64,000 bases of DNA from Hofstenia miamia (lineage: Eukaryota > Xenacoelomorpha > Acoela). The stretch covers positions 118,650 through 182,649 of the forward strand of contig SCFE01000063.1 of the NCBI GenBank assembly GCA_004352715.1, in the 5' to 3' direction. Below the pieces are notes generated by a model. It saw nothing but the letters and a program-made list of their open reading frames with translations. It ran no database searches and was not told the origin of the DNA. Of the stretch, positions 1 to 11,341 are shown piece by piece (positions within the stretch are counted from its first letter, which is position 1; each line of letters begins with the position of its first letter). Made by a program: the position numbers and the translations under genes.

Positions 1-28
1 TATATATATATATATATATATATATATA
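1..28. repeat. (TA)n microsatellite
   Basis: Pure TA dinucleotide run. It is followed at once by the terminal sequence of a Tc1-like element, which uses TA as its target. Similar TA runs sit at 8773-8815, 33714-33736, 37060-37089, 37214-37229, 45229-45245, 50740-50766 and 51007-51044, several of them beside gaps. Confidence 0.95.
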
Positions 29-1210
29 CTGGCCAAAGGTTTGGGAACAGTAACCTGTCTAAAACGTGTTTTATGCTATTTCCTGGAAACTTCGTAAAAT
101 TCCTGGAATTCCCAATTTTTTTTAGAATTTACAACAGATTCATTTAGCCAATCAAATTAACACAACTTTAGATTTGCACACAATATATTTTCACTGAAAA
201 AGCACTATCATTATAGATCTAAATATGGTCCGTGGTAGTGAAATTTCACCAACAAAGTGTGCTCAAATTCATATCTTGTACGAGGAGGAGTAAAATTATC
301 GTGCTATAGCTGTTAGAATGGGCGTGTCAGTATCTTGGGTATCCAGAAGTGTTACTCGCTATCAGCAAATGCAAAATTTTTACTCTCGCAAGCGGTCTGG
401 AAGACCAAAAGTGACAACCCCTCAGACTAACCGTCTCATTCTTCTGAGTCAAAGCAAATCTAGGTGCGGTAGTGCAGAATGTATCAACACGCACCATTAG
501 GCGTCGATTGAATACTACCTTTGACCTTTCATCGTGCAAACCGGCAGCCAAACCCCGGTTTTCTTCAAAGAACATTCGAGACCGGTTGCGCTTCTGCAGG
601 CAATACCAACACTACAACCCTGAGATGTGGCATCAAGTAATGTTTAGTGACGAATCCAAGATTTGCCAGTTTACATCATACCGGCCACACGTTCGACGAC
701 CAAGAAACCAAAGATTCAACACACGTTACACGCAACAAACTGTCCGCTCAGCACCTTCTGTGATGATTTGGGGTGCTATAACTGCGAATGGGCGTGCTGG
801 TCTGCATTTTGTTCCTCATAACGAGACAGTCACAGCCAAGGCCTACCTCAAAATAATTTAGGAGAAAGTTCCCATGTTTATGCAGATTCGCGGGATATCT
901 GTGCTACAACAAGATTGTGCTACTTGCCACAGCGCCAAGGTTGTGAAACTGGATTGCATCACAAGACCTTCGGCTACTTGAGAACTGGCCGGGAAACTCC
1001 CTAGGGCTCAATGTCATAGAAAATTGTTGGCATCTCATCAAAAACTGTCTGAGGAAGCGCCAATGTACATCAATCGACGATCTAAAGGAGCAAATTAAAG
1101 TGGTATGGTGCACAGAGATTACTAATGATTATTGTAGAAATCTGGTCGAGTCAATGTCAAATCGCATTGCTGCGTGTTTGGCCAATAATGGCGGACATGC
1201 AAAATATTAG
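29..1210 (+). mobile_element. Tc1-like DNA transposon relic
   Basis: The left end starts with CTGGCCAAAGGTTTGGGAAC directly after a TA, as in Tc1/mariner elements. A second copy of this end, CTGGCCAAAAGCT, appears at 5683-5696 just before a gap. The body holds a decayed transposase reading frame from about 225 to 1210. I see no matching right terminal inverted repeat before the Polinton-like repeat that begins near 1340, so the 3' end seems truncated. Confidence 0.8.
225..1210 (+). pseudogene. Tc1-family transposase, decayed
   Basis: The product would be a DD34E transposase that cuts and pastes the element at TA sites. The ATG at 225 opens a frame with a stop at 291. It continues through a helix-turn-helix and a GRPK linker, then shifts frame near 470. 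The catalytic part shows VMFSDESKI (first Asp, about 640-670), SVMIWGAIT, LQQDCATCHSAK (second Asp, about 905-940; the family usually has QDNAP here) and, in another frame, LNVIENCWHLIK (the Glu, about 1010-1045). The frame ends at TAG 1208-1210. At least two stops and two or three frameshifts make it inactive. The family call is firm from the ordered motifs. Confidence 0.88.
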
Positions 1211-1339
1211 TGAGTTTTTCTGAATTAACTATTTACTTTCTACATGGTGTTATCATATTATTCTACATTGTGTTAGTATATTGTTTCAGTAGTGTATATA
1301 AGGCAATGGAGAGAGCACAAACTGACATTTTGACCTCTG

Positions 1340-1705
1340 CGATATCGAGGGGGTGTTTTTAGTGACTCACCATTTGATTGACAGATGACTAATGAATTTC
1401 TGGCAGATTGCGATAACTCACAAAGCTTTCTTGACAGCTCGGGGGGTAACTGGCTGACAGCTTGCTAATAGCTTTTAATTAGTGTACCATATTAGGGCCT
1501 ATTTGCATGATTCATGTTCAAATTTAGTTTACACTTTTTGGTATGAGTAATTTTTGATAATATCACATTTGTTTGCATTACGCCATGTTAATATATACCG
1601 TATTATAACAACCCCTTTCGGGTTCACTTTGATAATATCACAGGCCATTTTTGGTATGAGTAATTTTTGATATCACAAATGTTTGCATTACATCGCGTTA
1701 ATATA
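1340..1705. repeat. Polinton-like terminal repeat, copy 1
   Basis: This stretch shares long near-identical segments with 11622-11985 and, inverted, with 12986-13390 and 14513-14918. Shared blocks include GCATTACGCCATGTTAATAT, AACAACCCCTTTCGGG and repeated GGTATGAGTAATTT/GATAATATCACA modules. It abuts a DNA polymerase B fragment at a lone N (1706). A long terminal inverted repeat next to a protein-primed polymerase gene fits a Polinton/Maverick element, but the junction may be an assembly join. Confidence 0.6.
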
Positions 1706-1706
1706 N

Positions 1707-3464
1707 TTTTCCCGGTTAATGCATCTTTCCAGTACTTCAAATCTGGGAGGTCCAACTCGTTAAATTTATCAAAACTGTCAAACCACGTAAAAGGGAATAC
1801 ACCTTTACCATGTGAAAACGCCTCCGCTTTTTGTTTCCCCATACCATCATTTAAAAATTTATATTTGTCTGCTCCAATATTTTTCGTAAGGTTTGACAGA
1901 CTATCACTTATGAACCGGTAACTGTCTAAAAACCGGAGTTCTTCGTATATCGGTTTATAAATTCCTTTTTTATCAATATAACCGTCTACTGGCACCATCA
2001 AACTGAGTGATAAGAATACTTCGCTTGTACATGGTATGCATGACACTTTTTCTCTGTCTTCCATCTTCAAACTTTTCAATAAAATATGCATATCGTATTT
2101 ACTGCCATTGTGCATGAAAATTGGGGTAAATTGCGGACTTCGATTTAAAATATTACAACTATTATGCGCTATGCCCCTTATTTCTCCGGTGAAATGGCAA
2201 TGGTCCACTACTTTAACATCGCCATGTGCAAACACTTTTTTACAAAATATACATTTTGTTGCTGATGACAACATGAGTTTCCTCTTCTCCTCTGTTATTA
2301 CTAACTCGTGATAACATTGTTTCATTTCATAGGACTGTTTTGCCAATTTCCGCAAATGATTCCATCCATGCTCCATACATTGTTCGCCCGTATAAATCTC
2401 ACACGTTAATAATTTATCCACGCTACTTGTTGCCACACAGACACCTGAAGGAATTTGCTCGACATCTCGCGTTGTATAGCTTGAGGAAGGGTTTGGTTGA
2501 ACACTCTGGACTTTTCTGGAAATACACTCTATGTCCAATGTGCCAACCACAGGAACGAAGTTCTGTGCTTGATATGCCTTAAATTTAATTTTGTCTGTTT
2601 GACTTGGAAAAGTAATGTTTGGTTCAGGTGCCCCACCACATTTTTTTTCATGCTTTGATAAATTTTCTTGAGTCTTGAAACCAGATAAACATTTTGGGCA
2701 AAAGAAATCACGATTTCTATTCTTAAAAAATTTTAGACATGCGTTTAAATTTGTAATTGCAAGATAATGACTTTTTTCGCCGTCTTCTATTAATAATAAA
2801 TTAACCGTCTTTTGATGGTGGCATGGAGACATGTAAGCTGGCACAAGACAACGGTCATTTAACGAGTATATGTTCACATTTATAGCATTCCAAGTCTCAA
2901 GAATACAAACATCGTTGATTGACAATGGAAATGTTAAGCCTTTGTATTTTAATTCAGGAAGAAATTTTTTCATTCGTGTGATTTGGAAACGATCTTTAAT
3001 TTCCGGGTGAAGGCTAGCTAATACGGAATATATGAAGCATAGGTTTGATTGTCCGGTTTTGGGGTTAACAAGGAAGTGGTTTTTTTAAGATAGTCAGGTA
3101 AGGGAATGTACGATCCTCCGCGACTCGGGCAATATTTTGACATGCGAAGACCAACATTATTTATTCTCTTTAAAATAAATCCACTCCCGTTTGATGTGTA
3201 AATACAAATAAAATTTGCAATTTCATCGACCAGACTATAGAAATTACTCTCATTTATACCTGATCTGAAAACTTATATGGGTCTTGATGTTGGATAGAGA
3301 ACTGCAATCTTGTCACCATTGTTTTCAATTGGTTTAATCATTTCAATTTCACAGGTTAAATATATTTTTGCTGAATAATATGTGGAAACTTGGTGTGAAA
3401 CCTCCTCGCATATAGCCATTACACGAAATTTTATTTTTTCATTTTCGATAGATGGCGTCTGAAA
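1707..3464 (-). pseudogene. Polinton-type DNA polymerase B, N-terminal fragment
   Basis: This is the N-terminal and exonuclease part of a protein-primed family B DNA polymerase, which replicates Polinton/Maverick elements. An open frame runs from 2973 to the N at 1706. In it I see a C2H2-like finger (about residues 92-112), the exonuclease motif GTLDIEC (residues 144-150), an endonuclease VII-like zinc module CIFCKKVF...DHCHFTGEIRG (241-267) and the second exonuclease motif MHNGSKYDMH (287-296). The upstream part continues to the gap at 3465 in shifted frames: LVNPKTGQSNLCF is readable near 3060, with a frameshift in a 7-A run near 3085 and a stop near 3277. The palm domain is missing, because at 1706 the frame runs into terminal-repeat sequence. 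Confidence 0.85.
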
Positions 3465-4464
3465 NNNNNNNNNNNNNNNNNNNNNNNNNNNNNNNNNNNN
3501 NNNNNNNNNNNNNNNNNNNNNNNNNNNNNNNNNNNNNNNNNNNNNNNNNNNNNNNNNNNNNNNNNNNNNNNNNNNNNNNNNNNNNNNNNNNNNNNNNNNN
3601 NNNNNNNNNNNNNNNNNNNNNNNNNNNNNNNNNNNNNNNNNNNNNNNNNNNNNNNNNNNNNNNNNNNNNNNNNNNNNNNNNNNNNNNNNNNNNNNNNNNN
3701 NNNNNNNNNNNNNNNNNNNNNNNNNNNNNNNNNNNNNNNNNNNNNNNNNNNNNNNNNNNNNNNNNNNNNNNNNNNNNNNNNNNNNNNNNNNNNNNNNNNN
3801 NNNNNNNNNNNNNNNNNNNNNNNNNNNNNNNNNNNNNNNNNNNNNNNNNNNNNNNNNNNNNNNNNNNNNNNNNNNNNNNNNNNNNNNNNNNNNNNNNNNN
3901 NNNNNNNNNNNNNNNNNNNNNNNNNNNNNNNNNNNNNNNNNNNNNNNNNNNNNNNNNNNNNNNNNNNNNNNNNNNNNNNNNNNNNNNNNNNNNNNNNNNN
4001 NNNNNNNNNNNNNNNNNNNNNNNNNNNNNNNNNNNNNNNNNNNNNNNNNNNNNNNNNNNNNNNNNNNNNNNNNNNNNNNNNNNNNNNNNNNNNNNNNNNN
4101 NNNNNNNNNNNNNNNNNNNNNNNNNNNNNNNNNNNNNNNNNNNNNNNNNNNNNNNNNNNNNNNNNNNNNNNNNNNNNNNNNNNNNNNNNNNNNNNNNNNN
4201 NNNNNNNNNNNNNNNNNNNNNNNNNNNNNNNNNNNNNNNNNNNNNNNNNNNNNNNNNNNNNNNNNNNNNNNNNNNNNNNNNNNNNNNNNNNNNNNNNNNN
4301 NNNNNNNNNNNNNNNNNNNNNNNNNNNNNNNNNNNNNNNNNNNNNNNNNNNNNNNNNNNNNNNNNNNNNNNNNNNNNNNNNNNNNNNNNNNNNNNNNNNN
4401 NNNNNNNNNNNNNNNNNNNNNNNNNNNNNNNNNNNNNNNNNNNNNNNNNNNNNNNNNNNNNNNN
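3465..4464. other. Assembly gap, 1000 N
   Basis: Exactly 1,000 N, probably a default size. The left edge is polymerase B coding sequence and the right edge is a 44-bp tandem repeat. Confidence 0.99.
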
Positions 4465-4560
4465 CGAAAGTAAAGAGAGAAAGGACGAGACGCTGCCCGT
4501 CTTGTGTTCGAAAGTAAAGAGAGAAAGGACGAGACGCTGCCCGTCTTGTATTCGAGAGTA
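4465..4560. repeat. 44-bp tandem repeat, possible Penelope terminal repeat
   Basis: Two adjacent 44-bp units share CGAAAGTAAAGAGAGAAAGG and GACGAGACGCTGCCCGTCTTG. The core AGAGAAAGGACGAGACGCTG recurs inverted at 6697-6718, so the two copies bracket the GIY-YIG relic at 5192-5476. Penelope-like elements often have terminal repeats in either orientation. Linking these to that relic is inference. Confidence 0.55.
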
Positions 4561-5191
4561 ATTAGCTGCCGAAAAGAGCTTGCTGTTCCCTTTGGAAGCT
4601 GCTGAAACGCTTAACAAAACCGGTTCTGTGATAGTCTATATCCAGTGAAGTAAGTATTTTCAAAATTCGGACACGATAACCTATTAACTTAGTGTAGTTT
4701 TAGTCTGTTGTTTCACCAGGTTTATACTACCGTGCTTACCTTAGTTTAAAATAAAAGAGTATTCTCAACTCTAGTCGTTGTACATATACTTAATTATTAA
4801 TTCCTTTCGACAATAAGTATAGATAAAGTACTCATTTCTTTTTTCTGAGGGAAATTCCAAACATTAACAAACAGAGAGAGAGAGAAATTAATCTTATTTT
4901 TGATAAACTGTCAGAGATAAGAGCTGTCGCTAGAATATTTTTGTTCCAGAATTCGACAGTACTGGAAAATTAAATTGCTAGGTAAATTATCTTTTTGGAG
5001 AAATTCCACTAATCCATGACTGCACAAATAAATCGTTATTAGACATATTAACCCCAAAACTATAAACGCCTAGTCAACGCAATTTTCTAACAGTAAAGAT
5101 TATGTATACTGGAAGTTACCTTACATTGAAGACAAACAATTTATTATTTAGAAAAAGATTTAAAAAAATCAATGCAAGTTTAACATCATCT
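4561..5191. other. AT-rich stretch, no gene seen
   Basis: Contains a short GA run near 4874. No splice-bounded or long open frame is convincing. The last part (about 5100-5190) may be decayed upstream sequence of the Penelope-like relic. Confidence 0.5.
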
Positions 5192-5476
5192 AAAATTAGG
5201 CCTATTTTTACATCATTAACAAACAGATAATATATATTTAAGAATGAAGATAGAATCTCAGAATGTTTAGTTTCATCCATCGTTTACAAATATGCTTGTG
5301 ATAGCTGTAACAAGCTATACATTGATGAAACTAAACAACATTTTGGTATTCGCATAAAAGAACATCTCAGCGGACACCTTGAAACAGAAATATTCAATCA
5401 CTATCATGAATTAAAGAAAGAAAATTTTGAAATAGCCATGAAAACAACACACACTAAGATCTGTGAGGCTTATTAA
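5192..5476 (+). pseudogene. Penelope-like retroelement GIY-YIG endonuclease, relic
   Basis: Reading from 5192 gives a basic segment, an in-frame stop near 5228, then VYKYACDSCNKLYIDETKQH followed by RIKEHLSGH, and a stop at 5474. This matches the C-terminal GIY-YIG endonuclease domain of Penelope-like elements: a Cys pair with two residues between, the YIGET core (here YIDET), and the downstream Arg and HL. That domain nicks the target for insertion. The Gly-to-Asp change in the core and the internal stop indicate an inactive copy. The reverse transcriptase part is absent, probably lost or in a gap. Confidence 0.75.
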
Positions 5477-5682
5477 TTAAACAACATAACAAAGAAAAAA
5501 TCATGAATAAACAATGTAATTTAGGAAAGAATGAGATTAAATTATTTTAGTGTATGCAATGTCATTAAATTATAAAGTGTAGTATATTGTAAACTTTTAT
5601 TACCGCAAAAATATTGTTAACTGACGATGACTATAATATAGTCCAAACGTTTTTGTATTAATGTCAATTATATATATACAGT

Positions 5683-5696
5683 ACTGGCCAAAAGCT
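5683..5696 (+). mobile_element. Left tip of a Tc1-like element at a gap edge
   Basis: CTGGCCAAAAGCT follows TA and nearly repeats the element end at 29. The rest of the element is in the gap that starts at 5697. Confidence 0.6.
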
Positions 5697-6696
5697 NNNN
5701 NNNNNNNNNNNNNNNNNNNNNNNNNNNNNNNNNNNNNNNNNNNNNNNNNNNNNNNNNNNNNNNNNNNNNNNNNNNNNNNNNNNNNNNNNNNNNNNNNNNN
5801 NNNNNNNNNNNNNNNNNNNNNNNNNNNNNNNNNNNNNNNNNNNNNNNNNNNNNNNNNNNNNNNNNNNNNNNNNNNNNNNNNNNNNNNNNNNNNNNNNNNN
5901 NNNNNNNNNNNNNNNNNNNNNNNNNNNNNNNNNNNNNNNNNNNNNNNNNNNNNNNNNNNNNNNNNNNNNNNNNNNNNNNNNNNNNNNNNNNNNNNNNNNN
6001 NNNNNNNNNNNNNNNNNNNNNNNNNNNNNNNNNNNNNNNNNNNNNNNNNNNNNNNNNNNNNNNNNNNNNNNNNNNNNNNNNNNNNNNNNNNNNNNNNNNN
6101 NNNNNNNNNNNNNNNNNNNNNNNNNNNNNNNNNNNNNNNNNNNNNNNNNNNNNNNNNNNNNNNNNNNNNNNNNNNNNNNNNNNNNNNNNNNNNNNNNNNN
6201 NNNNNNNNNNNNNNNNNNNNNNNNNNNNNNNNNNNNNNNNNNNNNNNNNNNNNNNNNNNNNNNNNNNNNNNNNNNNNNNNNNNNNNNNNNNNNNNNNNNN
6301 NNNNNNNNNNNNNNNNNNNNNNNNNNNNNNNNNNNNNNNNNNNNNNNNNNNNNNNNNNNNNNNNNNNNNNNNNNNNNNNNNNNNNNNNNNNNNNNNNNNN
6401 NNNNNNNNNNNNNNNNNNNNNNNNNNNNNNNNNNNNNNNNNNNNNNNNNNNNNNNNNNNNNNNNNNNNNNNNNNNNNNNNNNNNNNNNNNNNNNNNNNNN
6501 NNNNNNNNNNNNNNNNNNNNNNNNNNNNNNNNNNNNNNNNNNNNNNNNNNNNNNNNNNNNNNNNNNNNNNNNNNNNNNNNNNNNNNNNNNNNNNNNNNNN
6601 NNNNNNNNNNNNNNNNNNNNNNNNNNNNNNNNNNNNNNNNNNNNNNNNNNNNNNNNNNNNNNNNNNNNNNNNNNNNNNNNNNNNNNNNNNNNNNNN
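5697..6696. other. Assembly gap, 1000 N
   Basis: Exactly 1,000 N. A Tc1-like end lies on the left. An inverted copy of the 44-bp repeat core lies on the right. Confidence 0.99.
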
Positions 6697-7378
6697 GCAG
6701 CGTCTCGTCCTTTCTCTGCGTGATCTGACAACTTGTTTATTGGCGTCCTCCTATTTATGATATTTCGTCCAGCTTCCTCTTGGTGATTGGCTGTGATTCA
6801 ATTGACGTCATCTTTGCCACTGACCTTCGGAATTTACTTGGGGCCACTGATCACGATTCGAAGGAGGTCCTCCACAATTTATGTTATCTAGCTCGATGTT
6901 GCTAAATTTAGTCACTAGACGTCAATCAAGGCGGTACCTTCGTTTGGAGTAGTTTACACAGCAGTGAAGTAGTGCAGATTGCTGATCTCAAACCGGATTA
7001 AGTTTCAAGTTTTAAGCCAAAAATGTTTGATAACCTATTAGACTACGCAATAACCGATATCTAATTGCACTCTCTAAATACTGCAATCACTTTACAATTT
7101 TGGCAAAATAAAATAATTTACATTTTCGATAATAAAGTTTATAAGCACACACAAAAAGTATAAAATGGCACCAGATTTTCTGACATTCCCCATCACTAGG
7201 ACACAGCTACCAGCAAAGTCCAATACAAGATTGAAGAAAATTTGAGTCTATGCCATCTTAAACATGCATATCCAGTTTATAGTTCTTCCGTGAAATTGCT
7301 ATGCAGAACAGTTTATGAGTTTTTGAACACAACATCTACCAGGTATTCCTACACGACCATGCGGCGAAAGTCTAAAGT
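6697..7378. other. Inverted 44-bp repeat core, then noncoding sequence
   Basis: 6697-6718 is the reverse complement of the repeat core at about 4477-4497. Downstream there is a perfect TGACGTCA palindrome (6803-6810) and a nearby inverted CCAAT. Such sites occur in promoters, but no gene start is visible. The remainder to 7378 shows nothing recognisable. Confidence 0.5.
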
Positions 7379-8081
7379 TTATGTAGTTGTTACTTGAGGA
7401 ACCGTTGGGTAATGGTTGTTAGGCGGGACAGACATGACAGGCCTCGCAAAACGAGGTAAAGTATCTTCATCACAGTTCCAACGAGAGAGCACACTTTCTT
7501 TGAGAACACAGAATTTAGAGCTTTTCTTCTTCTCGTGTTTTTCTTCCCAAGTTCCGTGATTTTCTTCATCCGTGATCACAACTAGTCGGGACGATCCTTT
7601 GAGACCATGTAGGTGTCGTAACGGGTTCTGAAGTATCGCAAACAGCTTCTTTCGTACTAGACATCCCAGTGTAAGAGCAGATACGAGGCCAAAGCTAATG
7701 GTCATTATGGGAAGAACAACGAAAATTTCCAAGGGGTATAACCATCCAATTCCTCTGGTGACAGAATTTTCGCATTGGCCAGAGAAGCTCCAATTGGTTT
7801 GGCGATTTCTTGCCAGTCTTCTGCTGATTCCAAATGAAGGCGGGGGTTCGCTTTGACATGCAGTTGAACCTTTTCTATGAGACTCTGGTGAGCTTGAAAC
7901 GTACTGAGATATGGTTGTTTTGGGACTCCAGGGAATGCATCATAAATTCCTTGCAATGGTTTGGGAATTTGAACATCGACGCGTTGATAGCCTAGCTTCT
8001 GACAGGTGTTTCGGTTTGCACGCATAATTAGACTAACTCCTTCTATAACTTGGTTACAGGCGAGAGTGAGAATACAAGCAC
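7379..8081 (-). CDS. C-terminal part of a single-pass membrane protein, frameshifted
   Basis: I do not recognise the family. From the gap edge at 8081 the minus strand is open for about 110 codons of soluble, well-mixed composition (for example QIPKPLQGIYDAFPGVPKQP), ending in ELDGYTP at about 7735. An immediately adjacent frame, offset by one base, carries a hydrophobic segment EIFVVLPIMTISFGLVSALT (about 7732-7670) and then Arg-Lys-Lys. A charged tail of about 80 residues follows, with KHEKKKSSK, and stops at 7379. This reads as ectodomain, transmembrane helix and cytoplasmic tail of one protein with a missing base at about 7732. Upstream exons lie in the gap. Confidence 0.55.
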
Positions 8082-8772
8082 NNNNNNNNNNNNNNNNNNN
8101 NNNNNNNNNNNNNNNNNNNNNNNNNNNNNNNNNNNNNNNNNNNNNNNNNNNNNNNNNNNNNNNNNNNNNNNNNNNNNNNNNNNNNNNNNNNNNNNNNNNN
8201 NNNNNNNNNNNNNNNNNNNNNNNNNNNNNNNNNNNNNNNNNNNNNNNNNNNNNNNNNNNNNNNNNNNNNNNNNNNNNNNNNNNNNNNNNNNNNNNNNNNN
8301 NNNNNNNNNNNNNNNNNNNNNNNNNNNNNNNNNNNNNNNNNNNNNNNNNNNNNNNNNNNNNNNNNNNNNNNNNNNNNNNNNNNNNNNNNNNNNNNNNNNN
8401 NNNNNNNNNNNNNNNNNNNNNNNNNNNNNNNNNNNNNNNNNNNNNNNNNNNNNNNNNNNNNNNNNNNNNNNNNNNNNNNNNNNNNNNNNNNNNNNNNNNN
8501 NNNNNNNNNNNNNNNNNNNNNNNNNNNNNNNNNNNNNNNNNNNNNNNNNNNNNNNNNNNNNNNNNNNNNNNNNNNNNNNNNNNNNNNNNNNNNNNNNNNN
8601 NNNNNNNNNNNNNNNNNNNNNNNNNNNNNNNNNNNNNNNNNNNNNNNNNNNNNNNNNNNNNNNNNNNNNNNNNNNNNNNNNNNNNNNNNNNNNNNNNNNN
8701 NNNNNNNNNNNNNNNNNNNNNNNNNNNNNNNNNNNNNNNNNNNNNNNNNNNNNNNNNNNNNNNNNNNNNNNN
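8082..8772. other. Assembly gap, 691 N
   Basis: Its size looks estimated rather than default. A TA microsatellite follows. It removes the upstream part of the membrane-protein gene. Confidence 0.99.
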
Positions 8773-9276
8773 ATATATATATATATATATAATATATATA
8801 AAATATATATATAATACAATAATGATCAATTACACGTTTTTAGCTAATTACAAATGCAAATCCTAGAATTTAATTTTACGCATTTGTAAAGCAGTGATTA
8901 TTTAATTTTGCAATTATGATATTGATAGGCATATGTGCGTAGGCAAGACTAGAGATTCGAAATCCACCTCGATTCGAATTTTAAAAGACTGACCCGACTC
9001 AGCTCGACTCAACGCAAAGCAAAAGCATCCCTATTCGCAGAGCCCTAGTATTATCAACCTATATCAAAAGCAATTATTATAATAGCATGAGGAATTAATA
9101 AGAAAACTGTATTATAAGAAATTGTGATTTTTTAAATTTTTGTAAAATTATTCCAATGAATAGCAAATTTTGTTTGTTCAACCAATTCCAGTGTCCAATT
9201 AAAATCCAATTAGATTCCAATTCCAATGGACAAGCCTCTATATTCAGCCTGTTTATTAACACCTCGATAAAAGAAT
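8773..9276. other. TA microsatellite and AT-rich sequence, no gene seen
   Basis: The TA run occupies 8773-8815. A small GC-richer patch at about 8945-9050 has repeated CTCGACTC/GATTCGAA motifs, perhaps an old repeat. Confidence 0.5.
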
Positions 9277-9625
9277 GAAGATAAAACTAAAAAGAATTTT
9301 CAATTGGAGTATCAATAACATCTGTGAAAGAAGAAACCAAGCTATAATAAAAAAAGATAACTACTTATTTTCTTTAGAATATTAATAAAAATTAAGATCT
9401 CTATAAATATTTATCAAATTGAAGGCAAGAGACAAAATACCAGCTAAAATACATTTAAGAACAAATTCTTATAGAAAACTTAAATTTAAGAAAAATATGA
9501 TGAAGAACTCGTTAACTAATTTTTGTATTGACTTATGGAATGAATTACCACCTCAATTTAAAGAAGAAAAATTAATTAAAGACTTTAAAAGAAATGTAAA
9601 AAATGTATTTGAAACCAAAAAATAA
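9277..9625 (+). mobile_element. LINE 3' end, relic A
   Basis: Two in-frame blocks look like the extreme C-terminus of a non-LTR retrotransposon ORF2. They are a basic stretch from 9277 with CERRNQAIIKKDNY and, from 9419, a block of about 68 codons with LTNFCIDLWNELPPQFK and then a basic end (stop at 9623-9625). The pattern of a Trp-Asn core, Leu-Pro and then Phe-Lys is typical of LINE ORF2 ends. Stops separate the blocks. No reverse transcriptase core is present. Confidence 0.6.
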
Positions 9626-10980
9626 TCAACTATTTAAATTACTAAAGATCTCAATCAATTCCAACAACCAAGCTTAGTCATTAAAGAAGAAAAATCAATT
9701 TTTAAAATCTTAAGTGCTTAACACTTTATTTTTATAGTGATTTTATACAGAGGAATGTAAAAATATATATTATTATGATTATTATTACTATTTACATTTT
9801 TATAAACAGAGTTGTTTAATGCTTGAAAATTTTTGTATTCCTTCAAATTAGATTACTTTTGTTCTAATAACTAAGAATTTTGCATCAATTCATGGCTTCG
9901 AACCTTTCTTACTAAGATTACCAAATTTTCAGGGCAAAAAATTTTTAACCTCTTAACATATTAATTTCCTAAAATTTTGTTCAGCAGTAGCTAGTAAATA
10001 AATTTAAGAACGAAAATTTTCGTTCATTGCTCTCTGAGGTATCTGTCACTTATTACAGCCCCACAATATCTCGTTTGTGCTATTATTCCCGTTTTCTATG
10101 AGCTTCCTGTTGCTAGAGAGAGAATTAGTTCTTGTTATCTATTCATTTTTTATATAGAAAAAATGTGGAAAAAAACGAGCTAAATATGAATCAAAATTGA
10201 GATGCCAGTTACTCCATATTAAAACATAATTGATCCAAAGCAATTTGTGTAATTATCTTTCCTTATATACAGATTCAAAATCAATAATAAAATATGATTT
10301 TTTAGCATGGAATTAAAAAAATGTGTTCAAGAGGTTAAATGAATACAAGAATTCTATTATTGTTGTTGATAAAATCATTTGGTATTTGTGAATAAATTCT
10401 ATTTCAATTTTCAGTTTTTAAGTAATTTATAAGTTTCATAGCATTTTCTTTTGATTGATCTCTTATTTTTATCCAAGATGTAGATACATAGTAATTTTTT
10501 ACATATTAGAATAAGTTGTAAGACAATGCTCAGAGTAAGGGAATTCAGAAGAAATATATTTATAAAAATAGTCATTTTTGAAACGATAAAATAATCAATC
10601 AATGGTTGACTACTTACAGAAAATTTTGGATTTAATATATTGATTTATTAATGCAATATTGGATGTTGAAAGAATATTTTGTAGCTTATATTTCTCAGTA
10701 ATACTTAAACAGTGCAAATTCCAGTAGCTGATAAATATTATTATTCTTTAGAATTAATTTTGGAATTTAGTAGTAATTTTCTATTCTAAGCTAAATTTTT
10801 AATCTCACATCAATCCAATAGTTCGAAAATAAGCCATCAGTATAAGAAACATGTCAATGATAGCAATGTAATTACCAGCTTGTGCAATAATTCAATTTTT
10901 TCATGCATTTACAATGAGTAATCTAAATTAGACAAATATATTATTTACTGATAAAAAGACACTTTTTTAAGAAATTTGAT
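9626..10980. other. AT-rich stretch, no gene seen
   Basis: Low-complexity AT-rich sequence without splice-bounded frames or recognisable repeats. It may be 3' untranslated and decayed LINE sequence. Confidence 0.5.
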
Positions 10981-11341
10981 GTGCAATTAAAATGGCCATT
11001 TAATGTTTCAAAGAAAAATTCTTCCATAAATAAGAACTACACATCCAAATCAATCCCTTTTCCAAGACAGCTTGTCATTTTGAAATTTTTTAAACTCATC
11101 AAGAACTTACCACCTTATAATAGGATTTTAATGCCTGGTTTTATTCATAAACAGAACTTCAGATCAAAACATTTTATCTGCATTAATACAAAAGAAAATC
11201 TTGAAAGAATCATTCATTAATACCACTATTCGAATATGGAATTCATTACCTGAAGAGATAAAGCACATTGAAAAACTAAAAGCTTTTAAGAAGCAAAGTA
11301 TATCTCAGGACAATCATGATTATGATAAAATTGTACAATGA
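10981..11341 (+). mobile_element. LINE 3' end, relic B
   Basis: One frame, 10981-11220, is basic and includes IPFPRQLVILKFFK and GFIHKQNFRSKHFI. Near 11205 the reading shifts to a frame with FINTTIRIWNSLPEEIK and KLKAFKK, ending at TGA 11339-11341. This is the characteristic tail of LINE ORF2 proteins. It differs from relic A by many residues, so the two are separate insertions or families. The frame change makes it a pseudogene. Confidence 0.7.

Noticed and set aside
4484-4508. GGACGAGACGC...CGTC resembles the 3' half of a hammerhead ribozyme, as found in Penelope-like elements
   Set aside because: The CTGATGA half is not present beside it, and the core reads GAGA instead of GAAA, which should be inactive. 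The upstream part may be in the gap, so it is not claimed.
3439-4617. Long open frames across N runs here and at 5661-6731, 8006-8866, 11822-13033, 50717-51142 and 59076-60151
   Set aside because: They are open only because N has no stops.
6803-6810. TGACGTCA, a CRE-type palindrome
   Set aside because: A single 8-mer with no gene start nearby is not enough for a regulatory call.
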